Assembly (NCBI GenBank): GCA_900543105.1
Contig: UQQA01000002.1
Location: 3,755-67,754 of the forward strand
Source of the DNA: an uncultured Ruminococcus sp.
GTDB taxonomy: Bacteria > Bacillota > Clostridia > Oscillospirales > Ruminococcaceae
Direction of reading: 5' to 3'
DNA length: 64,000 bases
Below are positions 17,807-26,413 of this stretch, in pieces (within the stretch, counting starts at the first letter, position 1; each line of letters begins with the position of its first letter). The notes beneath the pieces were generated by a model. The model was not told the DNA's origin. It searched no databases and saw nothing but the letters and a program-made list of their open reading frames with translations. Made by a program: the position numbers and the translations under genes.

Positions 17807-19174
17807 TTACTCCTTACCTAAATTATCCAAAAATTTGGATCTGATTATTTCAGTTATTCTTACAGCAAAGTTATCGTCGATAACAACAACGTCACCCCTT
17901 GCGATAAGGTTTCCGTTTACAACGATATCAACGGGTGCGCCTGCCTGTCTTTCAAGCTCAATGATCGTACCCTGTGTGAACTCGAGTATCTCCTTGACTT
18001 TTTTGGTCGTTGAGCCGATCTCAACGCTGACGTTGAGAGGAACGCCCATAAGAAGCTTAAGGTTATCGTTCTGTTCCTTATTGAGCGAAGTGTTATTATA
18101 TGTAGCAAAGTTCTGGAGCTGAACGGGCTGAATGTTCATCTGCGGCTGCTGCGGAGGGTAGCCGTAGGGCTGCTGGGGATACATATTCGGCATCGGCTGT
18201 CCCTGCGGCATCTGACCGTACATACCGTACTGCTGCATATTCGGATCGTAGCCGTACATTCCCTGCATCGGCATACCCTGCTGCATCGGCTGCTGCGGCA
18301 TACCGTTCGGCATAGCCTGCTGCTGTGTGGTCTGCTGAGGAGCTGCCTGCTGAGGAGCTGCCTGCATTGGCTGCTGAGGCATCTGCGGCATCGGCTGAGG
18401 TGCCGGTGTCGGCTGAGGTGCCGGAGCTGCTGCGCCGCCTGTGCCGCCGTTGAGGCGCGATTCGATCTCTGCCTGAGAAAGCGTTGTGCCGCCGGAAGCA
18501 GGTTCGGTCGGAGTATCTGCGGCAGGTGTTGAAGCGGTAGCTGCCTCGTCGGCTGCTGCGCTGTAGCCTGCCATCATCTTTTCAGCCATTTCCTTGGCAA
18601 GGTCTATTGTAAGAACGGAAATGAACTCGGAATTTATAACGCCATCGATAGTAAGGTTGAACTTGATGCTTACTACGTTTTCATTGCCGTTGACATCATA
18701 GAAATCGGAGATCAGTTTCTGGCTGTCCTCAACAATAGCTTCCGGTGTGGAAATATCGACCGTTGTATCGATAATTTCCGAAAGAGCCGTTGCAGCCGCG
18801 CCCATCATCTGGTTCATGACTTCGCAGACGGCGGAAATATTCATTTCATCGAACTTGAAATCGTCCGTGACCTCGAGCGGAAGTCCCATGAGCTGATCGA
18901 GAATGAGCTGAACGTCGTTCTGTTTGAGAACGAGAACGTTCTGTCCCGAAACACCCTGTATGTATTTGATCCTGACCATGATCGAAGGCTCAAGTTCAGG
19001 AAACGAGAGATCCTTTGCGCTCATGACGGTAACGGTCGGAGTGGTGATCCAAACCTTAGCCGAGAGAAGATTGGATACGGCGGTTGCAGCCGAACCCATG
19101 GTGATATTCATTATCTCACCGATGGCATCTTTCTCGACTTCGCCGAATCCGTCAACAAGTTTTTCATCACTCAT
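17807..19174 (-). CDS. fliY: Flagellar motor switch phosphatase FliY
   Basis: 455 residues in three parts. Residues about 10-200 hold two CheC-type phosphatase patterns, DAIGEIMNITMG and SAVCEVMNQMMG, each followed by TTP or STP, so both E/N pairs are present. Residues about 235-365 form an unusually long Gln/Pro/Met/Tyr-rich linker. The C-terminus (about 370-450) is a FliN-like SpoA domain with LLMGVPLNVSVEIG. FliY replaces FliN in Firmicutes and removes phosphate from CheY-P at the motor. The linker is low complexity and probably disordered. Confidence 0.95.
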   Translation of the reverse strand: MSDEKLVDGFGEVEKDAIGEIMNITMGSAATAVSNLLSAKVWITTPTVTVMSAKDLSFPELEPSIMVRIKYIQGVSGQNVLVLKQNDVQLILDQLMGLPLEVTDDFKFDEMNISAVCEVMNQMMGAAATALSEIIDTTVDISTPEAIVEDSQKLISDFYDVNGNENVVSIKFNLTIDGVINSEFISVLTIDLAKEMAEKMMAGYSAAADEAATASTPAADTPTEPASGGTTLSQAEIESRLNGGTGGAAAPAPQPTPAPQPMPQMPQQPMQAAPQQAAPQQTTQQQAMPNGMPQQPMQQGMPMQGMYGYDPNMQQYGMYGQMPQGQPMPNMYPQQPYGYPPQQPQMNIQPVQLQNFATYNNTSLNKEQNDNLKLLMGVPLNVSVEIGSTTKKVKEILEFTQGTIIELERQAGAPVDIVVNGNLIARGDVVVIDDNFAVRITEIIRSKFLDNLGKE

Positions 19175-19182
19175 TATTGCTC

Positions 19183-20190
19183 TTACCTCAATTCTTTATA
19201 TATATTATCGATTTTTACGGCTTTTTTGTTGTTTTTTATACCAAGCTTGCCGTCAAACCAGAGATTATTTCCGATCTTAACGGTAATATTGCTGTCTATC
19301 GGTACATTGAGCGGAATGACATCTCCCTCCTGAAGGGTGAGGACATCATACAGATCAAGCGTAGTTTCGCACAGAACGGCATCTATCTTCAGGTCGGAGT
19401 CCTTTATCGCGTCCATAAGGGATATCTTTCTCTCATTTTCGCGCTTAGGATCAAGCTTCTTCGTGCCTCTCGACCATTTATCGCCGAACTTTGCCATTAT
19501 CGATTCAAGACCCATTGCAGGGATACATATTGAAATAGTATTCTTAACGTCCTTGATCTCGACTTCAAGCATTACGATTATAACGACTTCATCGGGCGAG
19601 AACGGCTGAACTACACGCGAGTTCGTTTCGACCGATGTAAGGGACGGATTTACGTCTATGTAGCTTCCCCACGGTTCTTTAAGCAGGGCAGCCATTCGTT
19701 TGAGAACGGTCGTCATAAGCTCGACTTCAATCTCGGTAAAATCCCTCGACTGGTCGGTGTAAGTTCCTGCACCGCCCATGAGCCTGTCCATCATCGTATA
19801 GCTGATAGGGTTGGATAGCTGTATGATACAGCTCGTTTCAAGCACATCATCGTCCATGATCCCCATATTGACCATAGACATTATAACATAATCGGGAAGA
19901 GCGTTGTTGAACTCATAATAGAGCTGCTCTTCTGTCTGAATGACCTCTACCTTGCAGTAAACACGCAGCAGACCGGTCAGATAAGAGGAAAGCACACGTG
20001 AATAGTTTTCAAAAATGCCGTCGATCGTTTTGAGCTGTTCCTTGGTAAACTTCTTCGGCATTTTAAAGTCATAAGTCTTGACTTTTTTCTCGTTTGACTG
20101 TTCCTCGATCTCGTCCAAAGCCTTAGCACCCTCTTCGGAAAAGCTGTTCAGAAGAGCGTCAATCTGGCTTTGCGACAGTATGTCAGCCAT
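19183..20190 (-). CDS. fliM: Flagellar motor switch protein FliM
   Basis: 335-residue C-ring protein. N-terminal LSQSQIDALLNSF is the CheY-P binding peptide. The middle domain carries MVNMGIMDDDVLETS and MMDRLMGGAG motifs, and the C-terminal SpoA domain has LQEGDVIPLN. It lies 8 nt before fliY. In the usual order fliL stands between motB and fliM, but here none is present. Confidence 0.96.
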   Translation of the reverse strand: MADILSQSQIDALLNSFSEEGAKALDEIEEQSNEKKVKTYDFKMPKKFTKEQLKTIDGIFENYSRVLSSYLTGLLRVYCKVEVIQTEEQLYYEFNNALPDYVIMSMVNMGIMDDDVLETSCIIQLSNPISYTMMDRLMGGAGTYTDQSRDFTEIEVELMTTVLKRMAALLKEPWGSYIDVNPSLTSVETNSRVVQPFSPDEVVIIVMLEVEIKDVKNTISICIPAMGLESIMAKFGDKWSRGTKKLDPKRENERKISLMDAIKDSDLKIDAVLCETTLDLYDVLTLQEGDVIPLNVPIDSNITVKIGNNLWFDGKLGIKNNKKAVKIDNIYKELR

Positions 20191-20262
20191 ATATTCGGAT
20201 CATTCCTTTCTGACAGACGGAAAAATCGGTCTGTACTTTTTAGAGGTTCCCTGTGGGTCCTA

Positions 20263-21243
20263 TCATTCTGCTGCCGTTGGAGCGGCGGCCTTGCTTTCCT
20301 TCATTTCGTTTATTGCATCCTCTTTGGAAACGTAGGTCCTGTCGGGGTCGTTTCTTCCCGTATCGGCAGGGGTGATCGTCTCTGCATCGGCATCGGCTGT
20401 CGTGTCTGCATCGAGCATAGACGAGCCTTCCGAACCGGACGGGAGGACGAAGTTCGTACCGAATTCAAGCTGGAGAAGTTCATTCAGGACATCGGGATTG
20501 GTAAAGTCCATATCGTTTCGGATAAAGACGATCTCAACACGGCGGTTCTGCCGTCTTCCCTCTTCGGTGGAGTTGTCTTCAAGCGGACGGTTCTTTCCGT
20601 ATCCTGCCGACGAGAATTTGTCCGAGTCGCACGCATCAAGGCTTATCATATACTTGATGACGGAGTTTGCTCTTCCCGAAGAAAGATCCCATTCGTTGAC
20701 GTTTGAGGTCGCGCTTGCGGCTGTATGACCGCTGACCTTTATGGCATAAACAAGTTCGTTTATCGAACGTATGCCGTCGGAGATTATATCAAGGATAAAT
20801 TTACCTTCGTCGAGGAGGACATCGCTGTCGCCCGCGAAGAAAATATTATCTCTGAATCGCATATAAACGCCCGTATCGGACATTTCAACGCTCACACTGT
20901 CGGAAAGGTTGTTTGAAACTATTACTTCTTTAAGATACATAAAGAAGTCTTCAAAATCAACGATCTGTTCGTCCTGATTATCCACTTCGGGAACAGTATC
21001 GTCATAGACAGCTGTGGGATCGTTGGTAGGGTCGGGTTCGCCGACTACACGGATATCGGTATCGGAAATTTTACCTTTTGAAAAGGCTTCGGCAATGTAC
21101 TGCCATTTGCTGGAGTCCATAGATGACATTGAGAACAGAAGAACGAAGAACGTTAAAAGCAGCGTTACCATGTCACCATAGGTATCCATCCAGCTTCCGC
21201 CTTCTTCTTCATTTCCGCCGCGTTTGCGAGCCACAAAAATCAC
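20263..21243 (-). CDS. motB: Flagellar stator protein MotB
   Basis: 326 residues. One N-terminal membrane helix with the proton-carrying Asp24 (YGDMVTLLLTFFVLLFS), a plug/linker region, and a peptidoglycan-binding OmpA-like domain (about 150-265; SGHTAA, GYGKNRPLEDN, GRRQNRRVEI). The C-terminal tail (about 265-326) is low complexity, Ala/Thr/Asp-rich. It is separated from motA by 186 nt, which contain a possible internal promoter. Confidence 0.95.
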   Translation of the reverse strand: MIFVARKRGGNEEEGGSWMDTYGDMVTLLLTFFVLLFSMSSMDSSKWQYIAEAFSKGKISDTDIRVVGEPDPTNDPTAVYDDTVPEVDNQDEQIVDFEDFFMYLKEVIVSNNLSDSVSVEMSDTGVYMRFRDNIFFAGDSDVLLDEGKFILDIISDGIRSINELVYAIKVSGHTAASATSNVNEWDLSSGRANSVIKYMISLDACDSDKFSSAGYGKNRPLEDNSTEEGRRQNRRVEIVFIRNDMDFTNPDVLNELLQLEFGTNFVLPSGSEGSSMLDADTTADADAETITPADTGRNDPDRTYVSKEDAINEMKESKAAAPTAAE

Positions 21244-21325
21244 CTCACAGTATAAATACAGATAGATATAACACTTTGTAATCAGAAATTCTGTAATATA
21301 ATGCCTTAAAAATAGCTTTCAAATA

Positions 21326-21331
21326 ATTATA
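21326..21331 (-). promoter_or_regulatory. Possible internal promoter before motB
   Basis: In the 186-nt gap between motA and motB the minus strand reads TGTGG-TATAAT (extended -10, 21326-21331) with only a weak TGGCAA-like -35 17 nt upstream. The gap is AT-rich and otherwise featureless. It may let motB and downstream genes be expressed apart from motA. Confidence 0.4.
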
Positions 21332-21429
21332 CCACATTTCTTAACAAATTGCCATAGTTTTTTTGTAAAAAAGCAGAATTTTTCAAAATTTCTTGCGTCA
21401 TTTTTCCGCCAAAACCGACAAATCAGCCA

Positions 21430-22224
21430 TTATTCGGCAGAAGAAGCCTTTCCTGCCCTAGGCTTTTCGGTCGCAGGGAGCATCATACGAAGCTTTTCTT
21501 CGACATATCTTGGATTAGCGCCTGCGGCGATAGCGAGTGTACCCTCTTCGATGATCTGGAGGCAAAGTATTTCCTGATTATGGTTATATTTACAAAGGTT
21601 GCCGATAGGTCCGCAGAAAACGTGGGCAAGAATACAGCCGTAGAACGTTGTGATAAGGGCAGTGGACATTGAAAGACCGAGCGATGAAGCCGAATCGGAA
21701 TTCGTTACATCCATTCCTTTAAGCATATTGATAAGACCTATGAGCGTACCAACCATTCCCATCGCAGGGGCAACGGCTGAACCCTTTACCCACATAGCGT
21801 AGTTATTTTCGTGTCGCTCACACATAAAGTCGATCGAGTCGTCGAGCATTGACTTTATCTTGTCCGATTCATTGGCATCGACAATAAGCATAAGCGCAGA
21901 CTTCATAAACGGGTCTGTGCAGGCATTTGCACTTTCTTCAAGCGCAAGAATACCTTTCATACGTGCAGTCTTACAATGCTCTACCATCTGGGCAATGTAA
22001 TTTTCGGGATCGTATTTTTTCGGCATAAATGCGATCTTGAGCATCTTGCCCGTATTTTTAATTACCGAAAACGGATATGTAAAAATGAGTGCGCCGATAG
22101 TACCGCCGAGAACGATAGCGACCGAAGCCGGATCCCAGAAGTTCAGCAGACTTCCTCCCGTCATAATTCCCCAAACTATAAGTCCGAGTGCAAGAACCAG
22201 ACCGATCAAACCTGAAATATTCAT
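21430..22224 (-). CDS. motA: Flagellar stator protein MotA
   Basis: 264-residue four-helix proton channel subunit. LIFTYPFSVIKNTGKM, the cytoplasmic torque loop, and the C-terminal helix pair with GMVGTLIGLINMLKGMD and STALITTFYGCILAH are the MotA/TolQ/ExbB signature. It follows flbD by 57 nt. Confidence 0.96.
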   Translation of the reverse strand: MNISGLIGLVLALGLIVWGIMTGGSLLNFWDPASVAIVLGGTIGALIFTYPFSVIKNTGKMLKIAFMPKKYDPENYIAQMVEHCKTARMKGILALEESANACTDPFMKSALMLIVDANESDKIKSMLDDSIDFMCERHENNYAMWVKGSAVAPAMGMVGTLIGLINMLKGMDVTNSDSASSLGLSMSTALITTFYGCILAHVFCGPIGNLCKYNHNQEILCLQIIEEGTLAIAAGANPRYVEEKLRMMLPATEKPRAGKASSAE

Positions 22225-22281
22225 TTGACAGATATCCTCCTTGATTTTATATCTATTCTAAACGAGCGTCCCATGCCCGGA

Positions 22282-22473
22282 TCATTCTTTGCAAGCGCCG
22301 TTCATGCGGCGGAATTCAAACGATTTTTCGATGATCTCATCGAGTTTGTCTTTAAGTATGTATCTGTGACCGTTCATCATCGTGACGACGGTATCGGGGG
22401 TTTCCTCTGCCACTTCAATGAATTCTTCATTGAGAATGAGCGGAGTCCCGTTAAGTCTTGTTACCAGTATCAT
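22282..22473 (-). CDS. flbD: Flagellar protein FlbD
   Basis: 63-residue soluble protein with the family opening MILVTRLNGTPLILNEEFIE and the VVTMMNGHRYIL segment. Often placed between flgE and motA in Firmicutes and spirochaetes, as here. Molecular role is not well defined; mutants elsewhere affect motility. Confidence 0.9.
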   Translation of the reverse strand: MILVTRLNGTPLILNEEFIEVAEETPDTVVTMMNGHRYILKDKLDEIIEKSFEFRRMNGACKE

Positions 22474-22575
22474 GATTTTTCACCACCATCTCCCACGGAA
22501 CAGCAGCTCCGCCGAGCAGAGCCGCCGACCATAGGAAAAATATTATGCGATAATTGAGCCGATACACCGAGCAGT

Positions 22576-22745
22576 TTATCAACAAAGCCAAGCGGAGTGT
22601 GACTCAGACCGCCTGCAGGGGCTTCCACCACACCTTGTAAAATGCCCGACTGCCAAAAAACTATATTCGCGAACATAAACCAATTTTCAACAAAAACAAG
22701 CGCAGCAAAGCGGAGCGTGACGCGAACTGCCTGCAGGGGCTTCCC
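22576..22745 (-). repeat. Composite intergenic repeat, copy 1 (about 165 bp, minus orientation)
   Basis: Fills most of the 277-bp gap between flgE and flbD. On the minus strand it has two boxes of the form GGGAAGCCCC-TGCA-G-TTCGCG-CACGC (about 22697-22743) and GGAAGCCCC-TGCAGG (about 22589-22626). A middle part has GCGAATATAGTTTT, then GTCGGGCATT. The same order of blocks recurs on the plus strand at 27908-28065. No protein is supported here. Confidence 0.7.
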
Positions 22746-22750
22746 TGCGC

Positions 22751-24100
22751 TTATCGCTTGAGGTTTACGAGTTCTTCGAGCATCGAGTCGGAAGTCGTGA
22801 TGATCCTTGCGTTAGCCTGGAAGCCTCTCTGTGTAACGATCATATCGGAGAATTCCTGAGCAAGGTTTACGTTGGACATTTCGAGCTTGTTGGAAGCAAC
22901 TGTACCTGCACCCTGCTCGCCTGCTTTTCTTACCTTGCCCGAGCCTGAAGCTGCAGTCTCGGAGAAGCTTGTGTCGCCGTTTTCGATAAGACCCTCGGGG
23001 TTGTCGAAAACTGTGATCTCAACACGCGCGATAGCCTTGAGTGTGTTGTTGTATGTAGTTGTGATAACGCCGTCCGAGCCGATAGTGAACGCAGCAAGGT
23101 CAGCATATGTGAACTTGCCCGTTACAGCGAGGTCGTCAACTGTATAGGGTACATCATTGCCTGCATCGTCTTTTTTCTGATTAACAAGGGTGTATGCCTG
23201 CTGTGCGCCTGTGTCATCGATCGTCACTGCGGACATAGCTGCCGAGCTTGTGGGATCGTTGGGGTCTTTCTTTGTGTATTTAAAGAAAGGAAGAGCCTTG
23301 CCGTTATCGTCCTCCATTGTTACATAGTTGCCCTTGAGGTCGCAGAGATAGAAGGTCTCATCGCCCGTTGTGTCATCTTTATCGATCTCACCCTGCTTGT
23401 AGCCGACGATCTTTCCGTCCTTGATAACAGCTTCAGGCTTTCTGTTGGTGTAAAGATAGCCTGTGTCCGTATCGGTATAAATGCCGTAAGCGTCTGCAAT
23501 GAGGTCGTTTACGTTGATAGTGTTTTCAAAGGTATAGTCTGTGGAGTTTATCTGATTGTCGCCGTTGTTGTCCTGAAGAGTATTCTTGAGAAGCTCCTGA
23601 GCGGAAAGGTCGCTGTTAAGGAGAAGACCCTTTTCGGTATTTCTTGTACCGAGAATGAATCTGTTGTTGTTGGAAACGAGATTACCGGCGCTGTCGATGC
23701 CGAAGTTGCCGTTTCTTGTGTATGTTATAGAGTCGGGCGAAGCTGTGAGGTCGGGAGCGCCGCCGTCTGCGCCTGAGGAGAATGCGCCCGTTGCGAAGAA
23801 GCCGTCGCCGCTGATAGCGAGGTCGAGGGTCCTGTTGGTGGACTGGAACGAGGACTGCGACATATCTCTGTCGATCGAAGCTACCTGCGTACCGTAGCCG
23901 ACTGTGGACGGGTTGTTGCCCGCAAAGCTTTCAGTACCTGCTGCGGCTGTCTTTACCGACTGGTAGAAAACATCGCTGAACGAAGCTCTGGAGGATTTGA
24001 AGCCATAAGTATTGACGTTGGCGATATTGTTACCGATAACGTCCATTTTTGTCTGGTGGGAGGTAAGTCCCGAAACACCTGAATAAAGAGATCTAACCAT
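22751..24100 (-). CDS. flgE: Flagellar hook protein FlgE
   Basis: 449-residue hook subunit. N-terminal rod-type motif GLTSHQTKMDVIGNNIANV and STNRTLDLAISGDGFF, a variable surface region (about 120-350) rich in Asp/Thr, and C-terminal NLAQEFSDMIVTQRGFQANARIITTSDSMLEELVNLKR-type helix. Exported and assembled under the FlgD cap. The following 277-bp gap toward flbD holds a repeat. Confidence 0.95.
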   Translation of the reverse strand: MVRSLYSGVSGLTSHQTKMDVIGNNIANVNTYGFKSSRASFSDVFYQSVKTAAAGTESFAGNNPSTVGYGTQVASIDRDMSQSSFQSTNRTLDLAISGDGFFATGAFSSGADGGAPDLTASPDSITYTRNGNFGIDSAGNLVSNNNRFILGTRNTEKGLLLNSDLSAQELLKNTLQDNNGDNQINSTDYTFENTINVNDLIADAYGIYTDTDTGYLYTNRKPEAVIKDGKIVGYKQGEIDKDDTTGDETFYLCDLKGNYVTMEDDNGKALPFFKYTKKDPNDPTSSAAMSAVTIDDTGAQQAYTLVNQKKDDAGNDVPYTVDDLAVTGKFTYADLAAFTIGSDGVITTTYNNTLKAIARVEITVFDNPEGLIENGDTSFSETAASGSGKVRKAGEQGAGTVASNKLEMSNVNLAQEFSDMIVTQRGFQANARIITTSDSMLEELVNLKR

Positions 24101-24217
24101 TTTAATTACACTCCTTAAAAAAGTTGCTGTTATATCTGTGCGGAGCGTCCGTCAAGTCAGTCGGGACGCTTATGATCTCCGGTTAGGTCCGATCGTTCTG
24201 ACCGCACATTATTCTTT

Positions 24218-24637
24218 TCACATTATAACAGTAGAATCAATATTCGTGAAAATATTTCCCTGCATATCATCTGCGGAGAGGGTCGTGATGACCTTGTTGT
24301 TTTTTATGCTGACGATGAAAGCATTTGAGCCTATCATGACAAGTGCATCGTTCGAGCCTTTTTCGCCTGCAAGCTCGACAGCCTTATTGAGCCGTTCGAG
24401 GGTATCGCCGTTTTCAATATCGATCCGACGTTCGGATATCCTCTCAAGAGCATGCTTTGAAAAGACCACTCCGCTCTGTACGTTCTGCTCAGTGCGCTTT
24501 TTTTCGTCAAGCTGACTTTGCAGTTCCTTTGCAAAACCGCTGTCCTCGGGTGAAGTTTTCTGCGCGGTGAATCCGCCGACCCTTCCCGTCGTGACCGCCG
24601 TAATGCCTCGCGACTGCATCAGTTCGCTTATAAGCAC
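24218..24637 (-). CDS. Flagellar operon protein, TIGR02530-like
   Basis: 139 residues with the conserved segment VVFSKHALERISERRIDI (about residues 57-74), followed by LVMIGSNAFIVSIKNNKVIT. This matches the small conserved protein always found between flgD and flgE in Firmicutes flagellar operons. Function unknown; a hook-assembly link is inferred from position only. Confidence 0.85.
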   Translation of the reverse strand: MLISELMQSRGITAVTTGRVGGFTAQKTSPEDSGFAKELQSQLDEKKRTEQNVQSGVVFSKHALERISERRIDIENGDTLERLNKAVELAGEKGSNDALVMIGSNAFIVSIKNNKVITTLSADDMQGNIFTNIDSTVIM

Positions 24638-24658
24638 CCCGAAACACCGTCCTTTCGT

Positions 24659-26413
24659 TTAACCGACAACATTTACTCCCATTGAAGTAAGGTTCTGTCT
24701 GAGGTTCTCAAACTTCTGAGCGGACTGTGACTTTGCATAGTATGCGATCGAAACTTCAAACGGTGTGACATCGCTTCCGACCTGCTCATTGATGATCTGG
24801 TCGATGGTGTATTTGCCGGATGTTTCGAGCCAGCCTGAATTGCCGTTGTCGAACATTATCTCAACGCGCTGTTTGCCGTTCTTGAAGGTAACGACTTCGC
24901 CAAGTCTGCCGACACCGCAGTAGCCGATCTCCGAGATCTCTCTGCCGCTGATCGTTTTTCCGATAACTCTGGAAGTATCTATTCTCGAAGTGATAGCTCT
25001 GTTGTTGATGAACTTGATATCATACATTCTTGTTCCGAGAGCATCTGCAAGAGCCGCCTGTTCGGGATATTTGTCTGCATCAAGTCTGTGAGGTGCGCAG
25101 TCGGAGTTTGAAATGCCCGGCTTTGAATCGGAATAGGCTTCAAGTCCATACTTTGCGCTGTATCTTGTGCTGTAGCTTCCGTCTGAAATGATGCTGTAGA
25201 CCTGCGCATTGGAAAGTGTCGGCGTAAGCTGACCCGTTCTCGATGCGTTTGCAACAGCATAAAGGTTAGAGGTTGTGAGCGGGATATCATATCTGCCTGC
25301 GGTGAGTGTTACAGCTGTATCCGATGAAGATGAAGCCGCCGCGGAGGAAGTATTTGACGAAGTATTGGCATAAAGCGTATTGTAGCTTGCGTTCTGTGTG
25401 CCTGCGGAAAGGTTTGCCGAGGTCACATTGTCATTTGCGTTCGCATAAGACGCATTCGGAAGAATAAGATCCTGAAGATCCTCATACTGTGCAAGATATG
25501 CAGCCGCATAATTCGGGATATCGAGCTTTGTTACCGTTACCGTTTCATAACCGTCAAGGTTCGGTTTAAGATTGTTTATAACGCTCTGCGACTTTGTTTC
25601 AGTGCCGCTGATAGAATCGATAGTGCTCATAAGCTCGCTGAACAGAGCGTCCGACTGAGCCATATAGCTTGACATCGTTTCAGCCTGAGTTACGGTTGAA
25701 TCGGTAGTGGTCGTTGTGCCTTCGGGAGCGTTTGTGTTTTCCCCGCCATTTTCGGTATTGGAAGGACCGTCTGTTCCCTCTGTTTTATCAGTGCCGTTTT
25801 CATCTTTGTTTCCGCTGTTTTTGAGCGAAACATCTTTGAGCGGATACTTATCCTTGCCGTCAACGATAACATAAGCGTTTCCGTCGAGTACAAGAACGTT
25901 GGTTACCTTGCCGCCTGCGACCACTTCGCCCTCGGAAGAACCGTTGATATTGACTTCCTGACCGATAAGCTTCGAGAGAAGATTGTAGATATCGGAAGAA
26001 GTAACGTTTGAAACCGTTGAAACTTCATACTTGCTGCCGTTTACAACAAGGTAAGGCGTACCGTCCGAAACAACTACGGATTCAACAATGCCCGTGTCAT
26101 AATCGTGACCGTCATTGACCGTTACAGCCTTTCCGACAAGGTTTGTCGCATAGCTGATATTTGCCTGAGAGGTCATATTCTTGATACCTTCGAGCATCGA
26201 ATAGGACGACATCTGCTGGAGCATATCGGTATCGCTCATAGGGTCGTTGAAGTCCTGATTGGACATCTGCGTTGCGAGTACCTTTAAGTAGCTGTCAAAG
26301 TCCATATAGGAAGTAGCTTCGTCACCCTTTGTCGTATCAACGACCTTGTTGCTGTACTTTGAGTAAGCGCCGCCCGTTGAATCGATCGAAAGGTTCCCTA
26401 AGCTGTTAGCCAT
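24659..26413 (-). CDS. flgD: Flagellar hook-capping protein FlgD, unusually long
   Basis: Scaffold for hook polymerisation. The N-terminus has the FlgD signature FDSYLKVLATQMSNQDFNDPM and MLEGIKNM. The protein is 584 residues, against about 150-250 normally. Residues about 108-152 (LVGKAVTVNDGHDYDTG, then VVNGSKYEV) and about 167-216 (LIGQEVNINGSSEGEVVAGG, then VIVDGKDKYPL) look like a tandem duplication of the FlgD beta module. After this comes a Thr/Ser/Asn-rich tract and a Cys-containing C-terminal region ending SMGVNVVG. Starts inside the 3' end of fliK (16-nt overlap). Confidence 0.88.
   Translation of the reverse strand: MANSLGNLSIDSTGGAYSKYSNKVVDTTKGDEATSYMDFDSYLKVLATQMSNQDFNDPMSDTDMLQQMSSYSMLEGIKNMTSQANISYATNLVGKAVTVNDGHDYDTGIVESVVVSDGTPYLVVNGSKYEVSTVSNVTSSDIYNLLSKLIGQEVNINGSSEGEVVAGGKVTNVLVLDGNAYVIVDGKDKYPLKDVSLKNSGNKDENGTDKTEGTDGPSNTENGGENTNAPEGTTTTTDSTVTQAETMSSYMAQSDALFSELMSTIDSISGTETKSQSVINNLKPNLDGYETVTVTKLDIPNYAAAYLAQYEDLQDLILPNASYANANDNVTSANLSAGTQNASYNTLYANTSSNTSSAAASSSSDTAVTLTAGRYDIPLTTSNLYAVANASRTGQLTPTLSNAQVYSIISDGSYSTRYSAKYGLEAYSDSKPGISNSDCAPHRLDADKYPEQAALADALGTRMYDIKFINNRAITSRIDTSRVIGKTISGREISEIGYCGVGRLGEVVTFKNGKQRVEIMFDNGNSGWLETSGKYTIDQIINEQVGSDVTPFEVSIAYYAKSQSAQKFENLRQNLTSMGVNVVG

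Noticed and set aside
22470..22676. 68-codon minus-strand frame between flgE and flbD
   Set aside because: Lies in the repeat element, no protein-like pattern; overlap with flbD by 4 nt is fortuitous.
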